From positions 1,488,001 to 1,552,000 of the forward strand of contig JAGTXZ010000010.1 in assembly GCA_018398575.1 (NCBI GenBank): a DNA stretch of 64,000 nt, read 5' to 3'. The translations under genes were made by a program, and so were the position numbers. Every line of letters starts with the position of its first letter. The first letter of the stretch is position 1. Below are positions 33,593-45,970 of the stretch, one piece after another. Source of the DNA: Ampelomyces quisqualis (Eukaryota; Ascomycota; Dothideomycetes; Pleosporales; Phaeosphaeriaceae). Under the pieces are notes generated by a model. The model had not been told where the DNA came from. It saw only the letters and a program-made list of their open reading frames with translations, and made no database searches.

Positions 33593-35060
33593 TTAATCTA
33601 TTATATCTGTCACTTTGCGGTATAATAGTCTAAGGAGCAACAGTACTTTATAGTTCTCTTCTGTCTTGTTTAGGCTGTATATTGCAACAATATAGTCTAA
33701 GAGGTAGGCTAGATCTTTGTAGTTAGGATTGCGCTCTTTAAGTAACTTAATAAAGCTCTTAACGTCTATACTGTTAACAACGCGCATGTCTTTAAGCTAG
33801 TTAACTAAATTATTAAGCTTATAGTAGGTCTCTTAGAAGTTAGCTATATATAGCTATAGGCTGTAGTACATGTTTAGATATGTTAAGATCTACTAGCTAC
33901 TGCATATAGTCTTAGCTCTTATCTTGTTATACTACGCGTAACATCTCTAGCAAATAGTGTAAATAATATCTATTATCTTAGTAGAATGTTTGCCTATTAT
34001 ACTTTTCTCTACTGCAAAGTATAAGAAATAGGCGTAGACTTTAGCCTTCTATGCGCAGGTAATGCCTTAGTCTATTAGTTAGTATAATATTATACTACTT
34101 GCAGGCAGGAACATAACTCTATTATATTAGTAAGCATTATAACCTCTATTACTATAATAAGCCTGCAGTATATTAATACTGTATATACTAAACGTTCTGC
34201 AGCAATTGGTAGCTTATCTAAAGCTTAGCTACTGCGTGTTTGTAAGACAGAAACCTATTAATTAGCAATAATACTTATCTGTTTATGCAGTTATTAAACT
34301 ATTTTAGCTATTCTAGTATAATGTTAGTGTCTATCTAGGTAGAATTATTATTCTAATAGATATAACTAAGACTGCAAATGTTTAGGTTCTTCTTACTGTC
34401 TATACAAGTTGTGTAGTTTAAGGATCCTATAAACTATAGAGGTACTTAGTCTAAGCTATCTGCGTTTATATACAGCACACTAGTTATATACTCTCTATCT
34501 AGTTTAGGTCTAGCTCTTAGATTGTCTACTAACGTGTATTAGGGCAAGTGTTTCTAGTATATGCTAGCCTTGTCTATGTTATATAAATCCTTAGGCGCGT
34601 ATCTACTTACTACGTCGCGAATCTCTTCTATTATAAGCTTAGTGTCCTTAACTATTATACTGCTATAGTTGCCTACTGTTTTTGCAAACTGTTTATATAA
34701 CTATACGCTGTGTTATTATTTATATATAGTAAGCTATCTGTTATTAAACTCTAGTATTTTACAGCTATTATATTTAGGCAGCTATTACTAAAGTTAACGT
34801 GCAGTTTTGCAAATTATGTTATTAGTAACATTAACGCAAGCTGCCTGCAACTCTATATGCTAGTTATTTAGAGCTGCCTTAAGAGTTTTCTATTATAGAC
34901 GCCTATTGTACGCGTAGTTATAGCTAGTGTATTTAGTTTTGTTGCTGTCTAGGTATTCTTGCGTTATTAAGAAGATATTAGTTATATTATTTAGTTACAT
35001 ATAGTAGCAAAAGGCTCTAGTAGCCTATATAGCAAGTTGTTATAGTGTTAAATGTAGAAA
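33593..35060 (-). pseudogene. pogo/Fot1-like DDE transposase relic, inner copy
   Basis: Reading the minus strand from about 35,060 downward gives a CENP-B-type DNA-binding region (near 34,730-34,880: HIELQAACVNVTNNIICKTA, then RQLQ*QLPKYN) followed by the DDE domain: YAPKDLYNIDKASIY*KHLP near 34,556-34,605, then SVLYINADSLD and FIGSLNYTTC, and later VLLLINRFLS. In pogo/Fot1 enzymes the corresponding blocks are P-x-D-I-Y-N-x-D-E-T and the NADG...VIGK stretch. The Asp after YNI is kept. Many in-frame TAG/TAA stops show RIP. A 64-codon open piece (33593..33787) is the C-terminal remnant. Family knowledge: pogo-type enzymes insert at TA, matching the target duplication here. Confidence 0.65.
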
Positions 35061-35410
35061 CAATGCCTTATGTTTGCGAACCTTAATACGTTTTATAATA
35101 GTCTAGGCACAACTGTGTTACTAGTTAGGCGTTAGACCTTAACCTATCTATAAACTAGATAATATAGGCTTAATGTTGTAGTAGTAGAATAACTATAGAA
35201 ACTAGATATATTTACAATAAGCAATCTACTATCTAATATAGTAAAGATAATACACTTGCGTATGCTAATACTCTAGTAGCTACTTATAGTATTTAATATA
35301 AAACAAAATCTAAACTTAGCCTTAAACCTATGCTAGTATTATTATAGCACTAATTAGTTACTCTAGGTGCTTATTGCAGTAGATAGCTCGCAATTAACGC
35401 TAATAGTACT

Positions 35411-35780
35411 CTCTAGTAGATAATAGTTATAGATAGTGCAACGCAACTATAGCTGCTAGTTATTAGAAGAGCCTGCTACAGTAGTAGGTCGCGTGTAGCA
35501 CTAGTAGTATTCTCTAGTAGATAATAGTTACTAATAGTGCAACGCAACTGTAGCTGCTAGTAGTTAAAAGAGCCTACTGCAGTAGTAGGTTACGTGCAGC
35601 ACTAGTAGTATTCTCTAGTAGACAACAGTTACTAATAGTGCAACGCAACTGTAGCTGCTAGTTATTAAAAGAGCCTACTGCAGTAGTAGGTAGCGTGCAG
35701 CACTAGCAGTATTCTCTAGTAGATAATAGTTGCTAATAGTGCAACGCAACTATAGCTGCTAGTTATTAAAAGAGCCTAAT
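35411..35780. repeat. 101-bp minisatellite, about 4 units, inner copy
   Basis: CTCTAGTAG marks unit starts at 35,411, 35,512, 35,613 and 35,714, an exact 101-bp period. Units carry CAACGCAACTGTAGCTGCTA and GAGCCTACTGCAGTAGTAGG. Confidence 0.85.
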
Positions 35781-36359
35781 TATAGAGATTAATACGTTTA
35801 AAGTGTTTGCTGCCTTATATACTATGCATAAGATTTATAAAGTATTATATGTTACCTCTTGTATATATTCTTCTTTACTAAGCGTCTCTAAGACAAACAA
35901 ATATAGGCCTGTTGTTTTAATTTATACAGGTGTCCTTTAAAGTCTTAGTTGTGCCTACTAGCGTAGTAGGTATCCTTTTTATTACTAGCTAGCAGTATCT
36001 TAGTGTAGATAAGTTTAATGCGCATAACTTCTTTACGTTAATAGAAGTTCTTAAAGCTGTAATAAAGCTTAGTAATAATAGGAGACTTAATGTTATGTAA
36101 GTTATAGTTAGAATATCTTAATATCCAGACGTTAGATTACTACTTATAGAGTCTAACAGAAATACATTATATATAGTATAAGAGAGGTTGCAGCTGCTTA
36201 AGTAGGCTTTGCTGTTAAAGAGCCTAATAAGAGTACTAGAATAGAGATATCCTAATAAACAACTACAACTCTACGTTGTTCTTAATTTTCGCCTGTAATA
36301 ATATATAGACAAAAGCATGTAAATTGTAGTTATATCTCTAATATCTTCTAGTTACCTAA

Positions 36360-36975
36360 TAGTATAAGAATTGCGTTCTTAAGTTAAGCTAAGTTGTTAA
36401 TGTGTATTACAGGATATAACAAAGTTGTTGTAATAACAGCGCTCTTAAGTTAGGCTAAGTTGTTAATGTGCGTACTAGAATACTATTATAGTTATTGTTG
36501 TAGAGATCCTTGCTTTTAAACACGCTATAAGGTATCTTAGTTAAGTAATAGTGTTGCAGAATATAACAAAGTTATTGTAATAACAGCGCTCTTAAGTTAG
36601 GCTAAGTTGTTAATGTACGTATTAGGATACTATTATAGCTGTTGTTGTAAAGATCCTCGCTTTTAAACACGCTATAAGGTATCTTAGTTAAGTAATAGTG
36701 TTGCAGGATATAACAAAGTTATTGCAACAACAGCGCTCTTAAGTTAGGCCAAGTTATTAATATGCGTATTAGGATACTATTGTAGCTATTATTGTAGAAA
36801 TCCTTGCTTTTAAACACGCTATAAGGTATCTTAGTTAAGTAATAGTGTTATAAGATATAATAAAGTTATTGTAACAACAGCGCTTTTAAGTTAGGCTAGG
36901 TTATTAATGTGCACTCTAGGATGCTATTATAGCTGTTATTGTAGAGATCCTTGTTGTTAAACACGTTATAAGGTA
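36360..36975. repeat. 147-bp tandem repeat, about 4 units, inner copy
   Basis: GCGCT(C/T)TTAAGTTAGGC starts units at 36,439, 36,586, 36,733 and 36,880, an exact 147-bp period; each includes TTTTAAACACG and AAGGTATCTTAGTTAAG. A partial unit precedes at about 36,373. Confidence 0.85.
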
Positions 36976-37280
36976 TCTTAGTTAAGCTACAACATCTAAA
37001 CAGCTACTAAAGGGTCTATCTAAGACATAAATTTGCTTTTATACTAGTAGGCTAAAAAGTAGCGTAAGTGTAGTACTAACAACATAGTAAAGCTTAGTTC
37101 TAGATTTTTAAACTACACAAACATATAGACGTAATAGGTATAGTTTTAGTTTTATAAGAATAAAAATATAATAAAAAATTAAGTCTCTTAGACTTATAAG
37201 GAATATATATATAAAGACAGTAACATTAAATTAAAAGTATAAGTTACGTGTTAAGAAGTAGCTATATATATAGGCATATA

Positions 37281-37575
37281 GGTAAATTTATTTCTAGTTT
37301 TAAGGTTAGGAAAGTATAAGGAGGCGCAAGTGTATAATAGATAAAAATAACACTAAGTTCTATATATGTTTTAACAAAAGACTATTACCTTAACCCTAAG
37401 ACTAGAGATATATAGGTAAATTTATCTCTAGTTTTAAGGTTAGAGAAGTGTAAAGAAGCGTAAGTGTATAATAGATAAAAATAATACTAGGTTTTGTGTA
37501 TGTTTTAACAAAAGACTATTACCTTAACCCTAAGACTAGAGACATATAGGTAAATTTATCTCTAGTTTTAAGGTT
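37281..37575. repeat. 134-bp tandem repeat with telomere-like CCTTAACCCTAAG, inner copy
   Basis: GGTAAATTTAT recurs at 37,281, 37,415 and 37,549 (134-bp period). At each junction CCTTAACCCTAAGACTAGAG and TCTCTAGTTTTAAGGTTAGG form an imperfect inverted repeat of about 22 bp around TATAGGTAAATT. Confidence 0.75.
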
Positions 37576-39199
37576 AAGAAAACGTATATATAGCAAGAGG
37601 TAGAGGGTAGCTAGCTAGTAAGGCTATTATATACTCTATTAGCGCTAATAGTTTAAGAGCAAGCAGCACGTAGATACGTTTAATGTATAGTAGTTTGTTA
37701 ACAGTCTTTGTTACTATTTAGCCCCTGTTGTATTTGCACATTAGGGCAAGTTAGAACAGTAGTCTCTAGTAGACAACTATCCTATACTGTACTAGAGAAA
37801 GAATATGAATTAGATCTGCAGGTATTTTAAAACTAGAAAAGATTAAATATACTAGCCGCTTAGAATATTAGTTAACACTGTATATAAATTATACTTATTA
37901 TTTCTTACTATTAAGTAATTACCTACGCCTGTTACTAGTCTTACCTATAGTATATATAGTACACTATTCTACCTGCTTCTATCTGTACTAAGCCTAGCTA
38001 CCTTAGTACAGGTTGTATATTAGGCTGCTAGAGCTACTAGTCTATTTTTTTTATACTTTTAAACCTTATACGTGTCTACTTATAGGTATACTTACCTTTT
38101 TAGGTGTTTAGGTTCTACTATATATATTCTAAACGCGTAGTAACTTATTTATTCTAGGGTGTTAATATTTTTTAGCGTAATAATTATTATTAATATTAAT
38201 CTTTATTAAGCTGTGTTAGCTAGCCTAACTAATTAGGTTGTTAATAAGTAAGCTCTAGTGTAATAACGTAACAGTTGTTAGAGTAATAAGAAATATTAAA
38301 GGAAAGAAAAATATTAGTTGTTGCGCCTATAACTATTAGTATAGTTCTATACATAGGTTAGGTAACTGTTAGCTACAGTAGACTTTAGTAGACTACTATA
38401 GACAACAGACTGTGCAGCACAGGATAGATGCCGCTAGTAACTACCTTAACACTACGTAACTAATGTTAATACTGTTTTTACACACTTAGTCTTTTTACAT
38501 CTAAACTACAGAGTTATATATAAATAAATTAGTAATAGATTGTATATATATACTGTGTAGCTTTTACACTAAGACGTACGCAGGACTTGTTAAACACAGT
38601 GCTTAATACTAGACGCGTCGCTACCTACTACCTAATAATACGCTAGTTATAACTCCTAACACTATAATATAATAGCACAGCCCTAATAGCTGTAATATAA
38701 TAGATACTACTCTAGATAACGCAGCACTTGCTTTATACAGCAACACCTTATATAAACGCAACTACACTCTAGCTAAACATAAGGTAATAGGGCAAATAGG
38801 CCTAATGTTAGCGTCTATATAAGGATAGGACAAGCTGTTTAAGATAGTAAGTAGACAGTACGCTAGTAAACCCTTTAGTTTAAGAACAGCAGATGCAAAG
38901 CAGTAGGCTATACGCAGCTAAATAGCGCACGTGTGCTAACACTAATAGGAATAACATAGTAGAGCCCTTTAGTTCTCTTTTTGTACTAGCGTTTGCATTG
39001 TAGCTGTAAAGGATAAAATGCATATTAGGTAATGTTAACAGCCTCTTTACTAACACATAGCTACACAAGCTATATTTATAGCTGCAGTTCTAATTAGGGC
39101 GCTAGTAGCAGCAGGCTATGTTAAACATTTAATCTAGGCTATAAGATAACGTATAGATACAAGAGGACGTAGTAATTATATCTAGGTTACTAAACCTCT

Positions 39200-41560
39200 A
39201 ACCTAACTAACATATATTTATATACTAAGATATTATGTTATAGATTACCTTTATACTTAGTTATTGCCTATTTGCTAACAAGATAGTTTACGCACCTAGC
39301 TGTTCTTTTATAGGCACGCCTAATAAACCTATAAGAGTGTATTACAAACTACACTTAAAGGATTAGTAGTAGTTAATATAATAGCGCTTGCTAGATAGTG
39401 CAACTCTTATGCTAGTTATACTAGTAGTAGACAAAACATAGTTATCTATAATATCTAGTAACGTAGCAGCATAGCTAATATATATTACTATTAAGAATCT
39501 TAACTATAAGGCACAATAACGCAGAATAACACCTAGAACACTACTAGCTAGATTTATCCTAACAGCTAAGCTCCTAGATCCTATTCTAAAGAGTAAAGTA
39601 TATTATTACTACATAGGCAAACTGTTATTACATAAGTACTAACTATAGCGTTAACAACAGAGGGTTACTGTAGAAGACAGACGCTAACTAGCAACTGCAG
39701 CACTTAAAAAGGCTACTAAATACAGTATACAGCTAGAGTGTGCTAACTAACAGACGTAATAGTGTTACCTAACTATTTGTACAATTCTAGCTAACTATAA
39801 AGAGTAAGTGCTACTAACAGGTGTAAAGAAAAACAGACACTATACTTAATACATAGTACTACTAAACAAATAAGAGAACTTATACAATAAATATCTATAG
39901 TAAACAAAAGAGTATATACGCTTGCAATAGAGTTATTATCTTAATAAAGGACACAAGGATTACGTTTCTCTAGTAGAGTGCTTTGGCTAGAATTACTACA
40001 ACTTTAATATATATAAGTTATTAGCTATAGATATATTATATCTACTGCTTAAAAGGTTAGTTATAAAGATATTAGAATTTATAAAAGACATGCTAATAGA
40101 CATACACCCTAGACAAAAGAAGGGCTAGAATAGTGCTGCAGTTCTAGTAGTAGAAGATAACAGCTATGCCTAGTTAAATAAAAGGTTTTGCTAGGTTAAG
40201 CATAACACTAGACTAAAACAGTTTAATAACAAGAGGGCTTTTACAAAAGTGTTGCAGTAGACTAGCGCAGAACAAAAAGTAGTAATTTGCTAATTTATAG
40301 CAGTAGTGTCTTCTCTGCTAGCAACTAAGGCACTATACGTGTTGCATTTTATCTAGGCTGCGTGCAATCTACTAGTACTCTTATAATACAAGAGTTATAA
40401 CAAAAATACGTTAGGGTATATGTTGTTAGCTATTAAATAAATAGATGTTCTAAAAGAAGAGTTTTAACCTTTTAGACAGACGTAAGGAGAAGAAAAGGAT
40501 TTTAACTACCTTAAATAGCACGCGCTAACTTATATTATTAACAATATCTATATATATAGAGCCCTTAATAGTATATACACTAGAATAAATAGTAAGGCCT
40601 ACTATATTATAATAGTAAAACAATTCTACCTAATAACAAACAAGAGAGATTTTCTTACGCAGATTTGCTTCTATAACTCTAGACAGCTTGCGCTTATAGC
40701 GTTTAAATATAAGACAGTTATAGACTAAAGTTAATAGTGCACTACTACTAACTAGCGCAAGTACACCTTTACTACAAGCGTGTTAATAGCAATACTATTT
40801 AAACAACTTAGATAGTCTATACTAGGCATGTTACTAAATTCTATTATGCTGCCTCTTAGTAAGGTTACTGCACATATTACGTCGCTAGACTTTACATATA
40901 CTACTGTAGTATTTGTCTAACACTACTATTAGAAGGTAACTAGCTGCCTTGTTACTCTATATAATAAAGATAGACAGGACCTTAACTCTTACTAGGTAAA
41001 CAGAATAAATATAAAAATACACTTCTCTATAAGATGCTTAAGGCTATTAGGCAAACGCTATAACAACCTTAAACATTATAAAGAAGACATTATATAATAT
41101 GCGCTTAACTAGCATAAGACTAAAAAATAGCGCAAAGATTACGTATAGGTGCAAGAGTTTAAATATAAGAACTATACGTAACTATCTTAGACTATTGCAA
41201 ACAGTAGAGCTGTAGCTTAGGTACACCTAATACTTATATTTATTAACGCTAAACACTAAGATAAGAACAGAAAGAAATATAAGTATATAGGTGCCTTCTA
41301 TAAAGTTATAGTGTTTAATAATAACAGTTAAATTAATAATATAACAGAAATACTAAGCGTACGCTGCTGCACACATAGTATAAAGACTAAGCAACGCATA
41401 TTATAAGTATTTAAGGTATACAACATAACAACTATTATTTACCCTATGCACTTAGTACCAAAGAATCTACCTACACTTAACAATAAGGTCTTTGTTTCTT
41501 ATTATATAAATAATTACATTAATTAGAATAAATATAATAGACTGTATTCTTTTACATTTA
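39200..41560 (+). pseudogene. Plavaka-like transposase relic, inner copy
   Basis: One plus-strand frame is protein-like over more than 2 kb between TAG/TAA stops. Blocks in order: a region with ILANYKE*VLLTGVKKNRHY near 39,785 followed by what was probably a C-x2-C-x-V-P-P motif; a middle region near 40,000-40,460 ending TLGYMLLAIK*IDVLKEEF; LKRLVIKILEFIKDML near 40,050; and ITNKRDFLTQICFYNSRQ at about 40,633-40,686. This succession (YP..A...DYxEQ..., then CxxC, then TNKR-x-F-x-x-Q-I...N-x-R) resembles Plavaka-type transposases of fungi as I remember them. Limits are approximate. The assignment is from motif order only. Confidence 0.5.
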
Positions 41561-42699
41561 ATTAAGACTAAACACGTACAGTATAGAATTATAAACAGAA
41601 GCAAGTGTAGTAAGACAACTAGTATGTAGCGTTAGACATAGTAAATAGAATTGTATATCTAATAATAGCTCTACTATTACTTTAGCCTACCTAATAGAAC
41701 GCAAACCTACTAACATAACAAGTGCTATAACATAGGACTATAGCGCAAGGCTGCTAACGCAACCTCCTTACTATACACTATATACTACTACAAACGCGTA
41801 ATAATAGCAACTCTTATCTACGTACGCAAGTATTATAGAGATATTATAACAGTTACCTAGAATTGCTAGTTAGTGCAGATAGGAGGATAGCACTACTACA
41901 GCAACACTAGACATAATTGTTAAAAGACAGTATATACAATATAATACAACTAATAGTAGAAGAATATAACTTAATATACTTTAACGTAGAATAAGAGATA
42001 AAGAGGCAGAAGATGCTAGGCTATTTCCTACAGATAACTACAGCAAAAGAATACCTACAGCAAATTACAAGGGCAATTACATTATAATAGAATAAACTAC
42101 TGTAGAACGCAGCTAACAGTTGCCTTATCTAGACAATTACACACTTTACTATCTAATATAACTATAATACAGCCTAACAGATACGCTTGCAATAAAATAA
42201 AACTAAACTAAATAACAATTAGAAGTAAGCTTTGCTAGATAGAAACCTATATAGAAAGATAATAGAAACAGTTAATAAAGAGTTAAGCATAACACAAATT
42301 ACTCCTAACATAACAACTATATTAGTGTTAAATGTAACTAGAAACAAGTATACTCTTATTAGAATAAACTAGCTGTTGCATGTACACTACAACCTGCTAG
42401 TAATAGACAAGTATATTAATAACCTTAATTATAATTTGTTTGTGCAGATATTAGAGCATAAATTAGGCTTTAAAAGTAAATACAACAGCATATATTACTA
42501 TACAAAGGAAGGAGATAGATAGGCGCAAATACAGATATCTATAAAGGCACGCTAGCACAGCGTATTACAAGAGACAGTTGTATTAAAGATACACTAGGCG
42601 TTATTTATAATTAAACTACAAATATAACTAGTATAGTAGTATACTAGATCTGTACTAATAACTTACTAGGTAAATAGTTTTCTGCGTATAAGGCTACTA

Positions 42700-43050
42700 G
42701 ATTGCCTATATTGCGCGTATAACTATTTATACTAATAGTAGATAACTATTATATACGCTAATATTTAGTAGAGGATAGAAGGATAAGAAGGCACCTAATT
42801 GCCTATATTACGCGTACTACTATTTATGCTAATAGTAGACAACTATTGTGTACGCTAACATTTAGTTAAGGATAGAAAAGTACCTAATTACCTATATTGC
42901 GCGTATAACTATTTGTGCTAATAGTAGACAACTATTGTATACGCTAGCACGTAGTTAAGGATAGAAAGAAGGCTAATTACCTGTATTATGTGCACAACTA
43001 TTTGTGCTAACAGTAGACAACTATTATGTACGCTAGCACACAGTTAAGAA
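42700..43050. repeat. Tandem repeat of about 89-97 bp, about 4 units, inner copy
   Basis: CCTATATTGCGCGTA-like starts recur near 42,704, 42,801, 42,890 and 42,979; units contain AACTATTTATGCTAATAGTA and end with TTAAGGATAGAA. Confidence 0.7.
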
Positions 43051-43287
43051 TAAGAGGCTATCTAATTAAATAGCCTAACTACTATACTCTAGCAGAATTT
43101 AAGGCAATATTAGACTGTATGTGTTACAAAAACCCTACTTATACCTGTAAAGTAAAAACTCTGTTGCGCTACATATATTACTTACTTCTGCTACTCTTAC
43201 TAATAGTTCTCTAATATTTAAAGAGTAAGCGCTTGCTTTGTATACTCTATACTAAGTAGTAAATTTAAGTAATATTAGCAGCACACT

Positions 43288-44640
43288 ATGTCTCTGTCTA
43301 AACAAGCGCTAAAACAAGCGCTAACAGACAATAGTGCAAAGGTTAGGCTCCTAGGAGATGTAACTCTAGAACTAATATACTAAAAACTAAGACGCTACAG
43401 AGACTAAAAACTGTCTAGACTCTAACGCTACTGTTCTTAAGCCTTAACTCTAGGATTAAAACAGAAGTATAACTAACTACTACACTAGCCTAACTAAAAA
43501 GTTACTTAATAAGACAGCCTAGAAATTAAATACTATATACTCCTAGATCTGCAGCCTTACTTACTTATTAACAAAAGAAATCTAGACGCAGCAGTAGCAT
43601 AAGCATAACAAGCTAACATAAACTAAAAACCTATAGAACTAACACACAGAAAATATTAGTAGTTAAAAAAGAACTACTATTAGACTTAAGGCTGTTATAT
43701 TATAGGAAGATGCCTTATTATGCATAATTAAGTAGTTCTAACTATTACAGAGTTGCAACTCTTCTTATCTAGTGCAAACCTATTTAGGTTACTACTATAG
43801 AGGAAAGAAAAACACTAGGTAAAGGAAAGTGTGTTACTAGAAAACAAGACTATACTAGAAAAGGCAAGAGTTATCCTAGTAACGCAACTACTTACTAACA
43901 ACAGAAAGACGCTATGCAGTATAGTAATAATGCTATAGCTTAATGCACATAGGTATATATATGCCTAAATACTACTAGACGCTTAGATAGAAGCATAGAA
44001 TACTCTGCTATTATTAGTTTAATTGTATATTAGCTTAACACTGTGTAAAGAAGCTGCCTGCTATATAGGTACTGTTGCAGCCTACTAAGAACAGTAGCTA
44101 ACAGTAGGCGCCTAGATGCTAGACATATGCAGCAACTTACAGACCTATATAATAAGGCAAGAATAACTAGAAATTACTAGTACCTACACATTAAACTACC
44201 TAGATAGACAGGTTCTTAAGCCTAGTAAACTGCTTAAAGACTTTGTTTACCTACTATAAGACCTAAAGAACGTAAGTACACCTCTAAAACAGCTATGCTA
44301 GCTAACTAAAGACAGCCTAAATCTGCTAGATTTCTAAACCCTAGTCTTGCAGTAGTAATAGCACAGTTATTCTATAATAACAGGAAATAGAGCATCGCTG
44401 CAATAACTAGGAATTAAGAGAAGTTTAATAAACTAAGTGCAAATATAGTAGCACTAATAGGCTTAGTTATATTTAACGTAATAAGGGAATTTAATAACAA
44501 CAGCACTAGGAAAACTATACCCTTCTATAGACACACTATAGAGGGTATGTTGCAAGTTCTACACATAGCATTAGCTAACAGAAAGCAGACTACTTTAATG
44601 CTATTTGCAAAAAATAGAAGAACTTAGAAGGCATTCAACA
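43288..44640 (+). pseudogene. Degraded coding frame starting MSLSKQALKQALTDNSAK, inner copy; family unknown
   Basis: From an ATG at 43288 the plus strand gives about 450 codons of protein-like sequence broken by TAA/TAG where Gln or Trp would be expected. The start repeats KQALKQALT. I do not recognise the family. A further Glu/Lys/Asn-rich piece follows at about 44,720-44,990. Confidence 0.4.
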
Positions 44641-45749
44641 GATTCTTATATAGAATAATATATAACAGGATATTGCTATATACATAAACTAATAAGAGAA
44701 CAACAGAGCTAACGTTTTAGTGCCAAAGGATACCTATAATAATAACGTAGATAATATCCTAGCTAACTGCATAGAAGAGAAGTAAGATTACTATAATGCG
44801 CTTATAGACAATTATAATAACAAAGAGAAGGAGAAGGTAAACTGCTTAATAGAAAAGGATAGGAAAGAGGACGTTAGAAAGGGGGGAAAAGTCCTACACA
44901 GAGATACTAATAATATAAGTAGGTCTAAACGTAATATAATATGTAATAACTTATATAGGATGCTGTCTATGTACGCGTACATAAAGCATTAAGTAAGGTT
45001 AAAGATATTTTACTAGAAGAGTACAGACATACAGATAAACTTATACTAGAATACCTTTATAAGGCAGATAAATAGCTATAGTTTAAGAACTGTAGAGGTA
45101 GCTAAAGCATTATAGCAGAAGACGCATAAGAAGAATTTGTAACGTAGGCCTATAATATTGTAATTAAAGGTAACATACTTAACGTAATTACCTTAACTAA
45201 AGAGAAATAGTAACTAGAACTAGACAAGTATAATAGGTTAGTGCAACAGTATAAAGAAGAAATAGAGTATTATTAAGTAGTTGTAAATAGCAAGCAACGC
45301 AAATGTTACAAGAACTAGATATACTTTTGCTAGTATAATGTGTAAATACTGTTAGGTTAGCCTTAATATAACACAACAGTGCAAACTACTATAGTAGATA
45401 GTGTAGCACTAGCAGACACAGTACCTAATCTTAACATAACTAACTAGTAAGATAATTACTACTCTGTAAGTAGCAGTAGCTGTTATAGCCTTCTATACAT
45501 AGAGCGCGTTATATACCTACTAACGCGTACCCTACAGAACGTTAAGCCTAGTAGCTGCGTCTAGGCTAGCCTACTTTTAAAGGAGCGTAATTTGTCTATG
45601 CTATATTTAATCAAAAAGCCTATATAACTAGACAAGAGGAACTAGCTTAGTTAGCCTACGCTACAAGAGTATAAAGACATAGGCAGCTAGCTGCAGTATA
45701 TAGTTCTGCTAGTGCTATAGTACTTAACAGTCCTTAACTATTAAATCTG

Positions 45750-45830
45750 GCAACACTAGCAACACTAGCAACACTAGCAACACAGGCAACACAGGCAACA
45801 CAGGCAACTTAGGCAATATAGGTAACTTGC
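45750..45830 (+). repeat. 9-bp subterminal tandem array, right end of inner element
   Basis: Nine 9-bp units: three GCAACACTA, three GCAACACAG, then GCAACTTAG, GCAATATAG and GTAACTTGC. It lies about 140 bp inside the right end. A RIP-altered equivalent is in the outer copy around 61,213..61,293. Candidate transposase-binding sites. Confidence 0.75.
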
Positions 45831-45959
45831 TATTAGGTTACTGTTAGGTTACTAGCAACTAGAAGTAAGTAGGGCAACTTTAGCAAATTGTCTAGTAGAT
45901 AGTATTGCTATTGGGCAGCCGCAGGTTGCCGCGACTAGGCCGACTAGACAAATCTTAAT

Positions 45960-45970
45960 TTTTCCTAACG
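45960..45970 (-). repeat. Right terminal inverted repeat, inner element
   Basis: TTTTCCTAACG, exact reverse complement of the left end, followed by target TA at 45971..45972. Confidence 0.88.

Larger units (their letters stand above)
27213..45970. mobile_element. Inner copy of the same TIR transposon, complete end to end
   Basis: 18,758 bp from CGTTAGGAAAA to TTTTCCTAACG, flanked by TA (27211..27212 and 45971..45972). Its first 3,665 bp match the outer left part without net length change, and the rest matches the outer right part apart from tandem repeat number and one base of a T run near 38,050. It carries a pogo/Fot1-like relic on the minus strand, a Plavaka-like relic on the plus strand, several tandem arrays and a 9-bp array near the right end. 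Such a size is very large for a TA-target TIR transposon. Confidence 0.9.

Noticed and set aside
38880..39068. 62-codon minus-strand frame, repeated at 54343..54531
   Set aside because: Short, with no family resemblance; it persists in both copies only because they share ancestry.
27213..45970. Polinton/Maverick element, suggested by the size and TIRs
   Set aside because: Target duplication is TA rather than 6 bp, and I see no polymerase B, integrase, ATPase or capsid-like frame.
27213..45970. Starship-type giant element
   Set aside because: Starships have a tyrosine recombinase at one end and no long-range TIRs with TA duplications; no such gene is visible.
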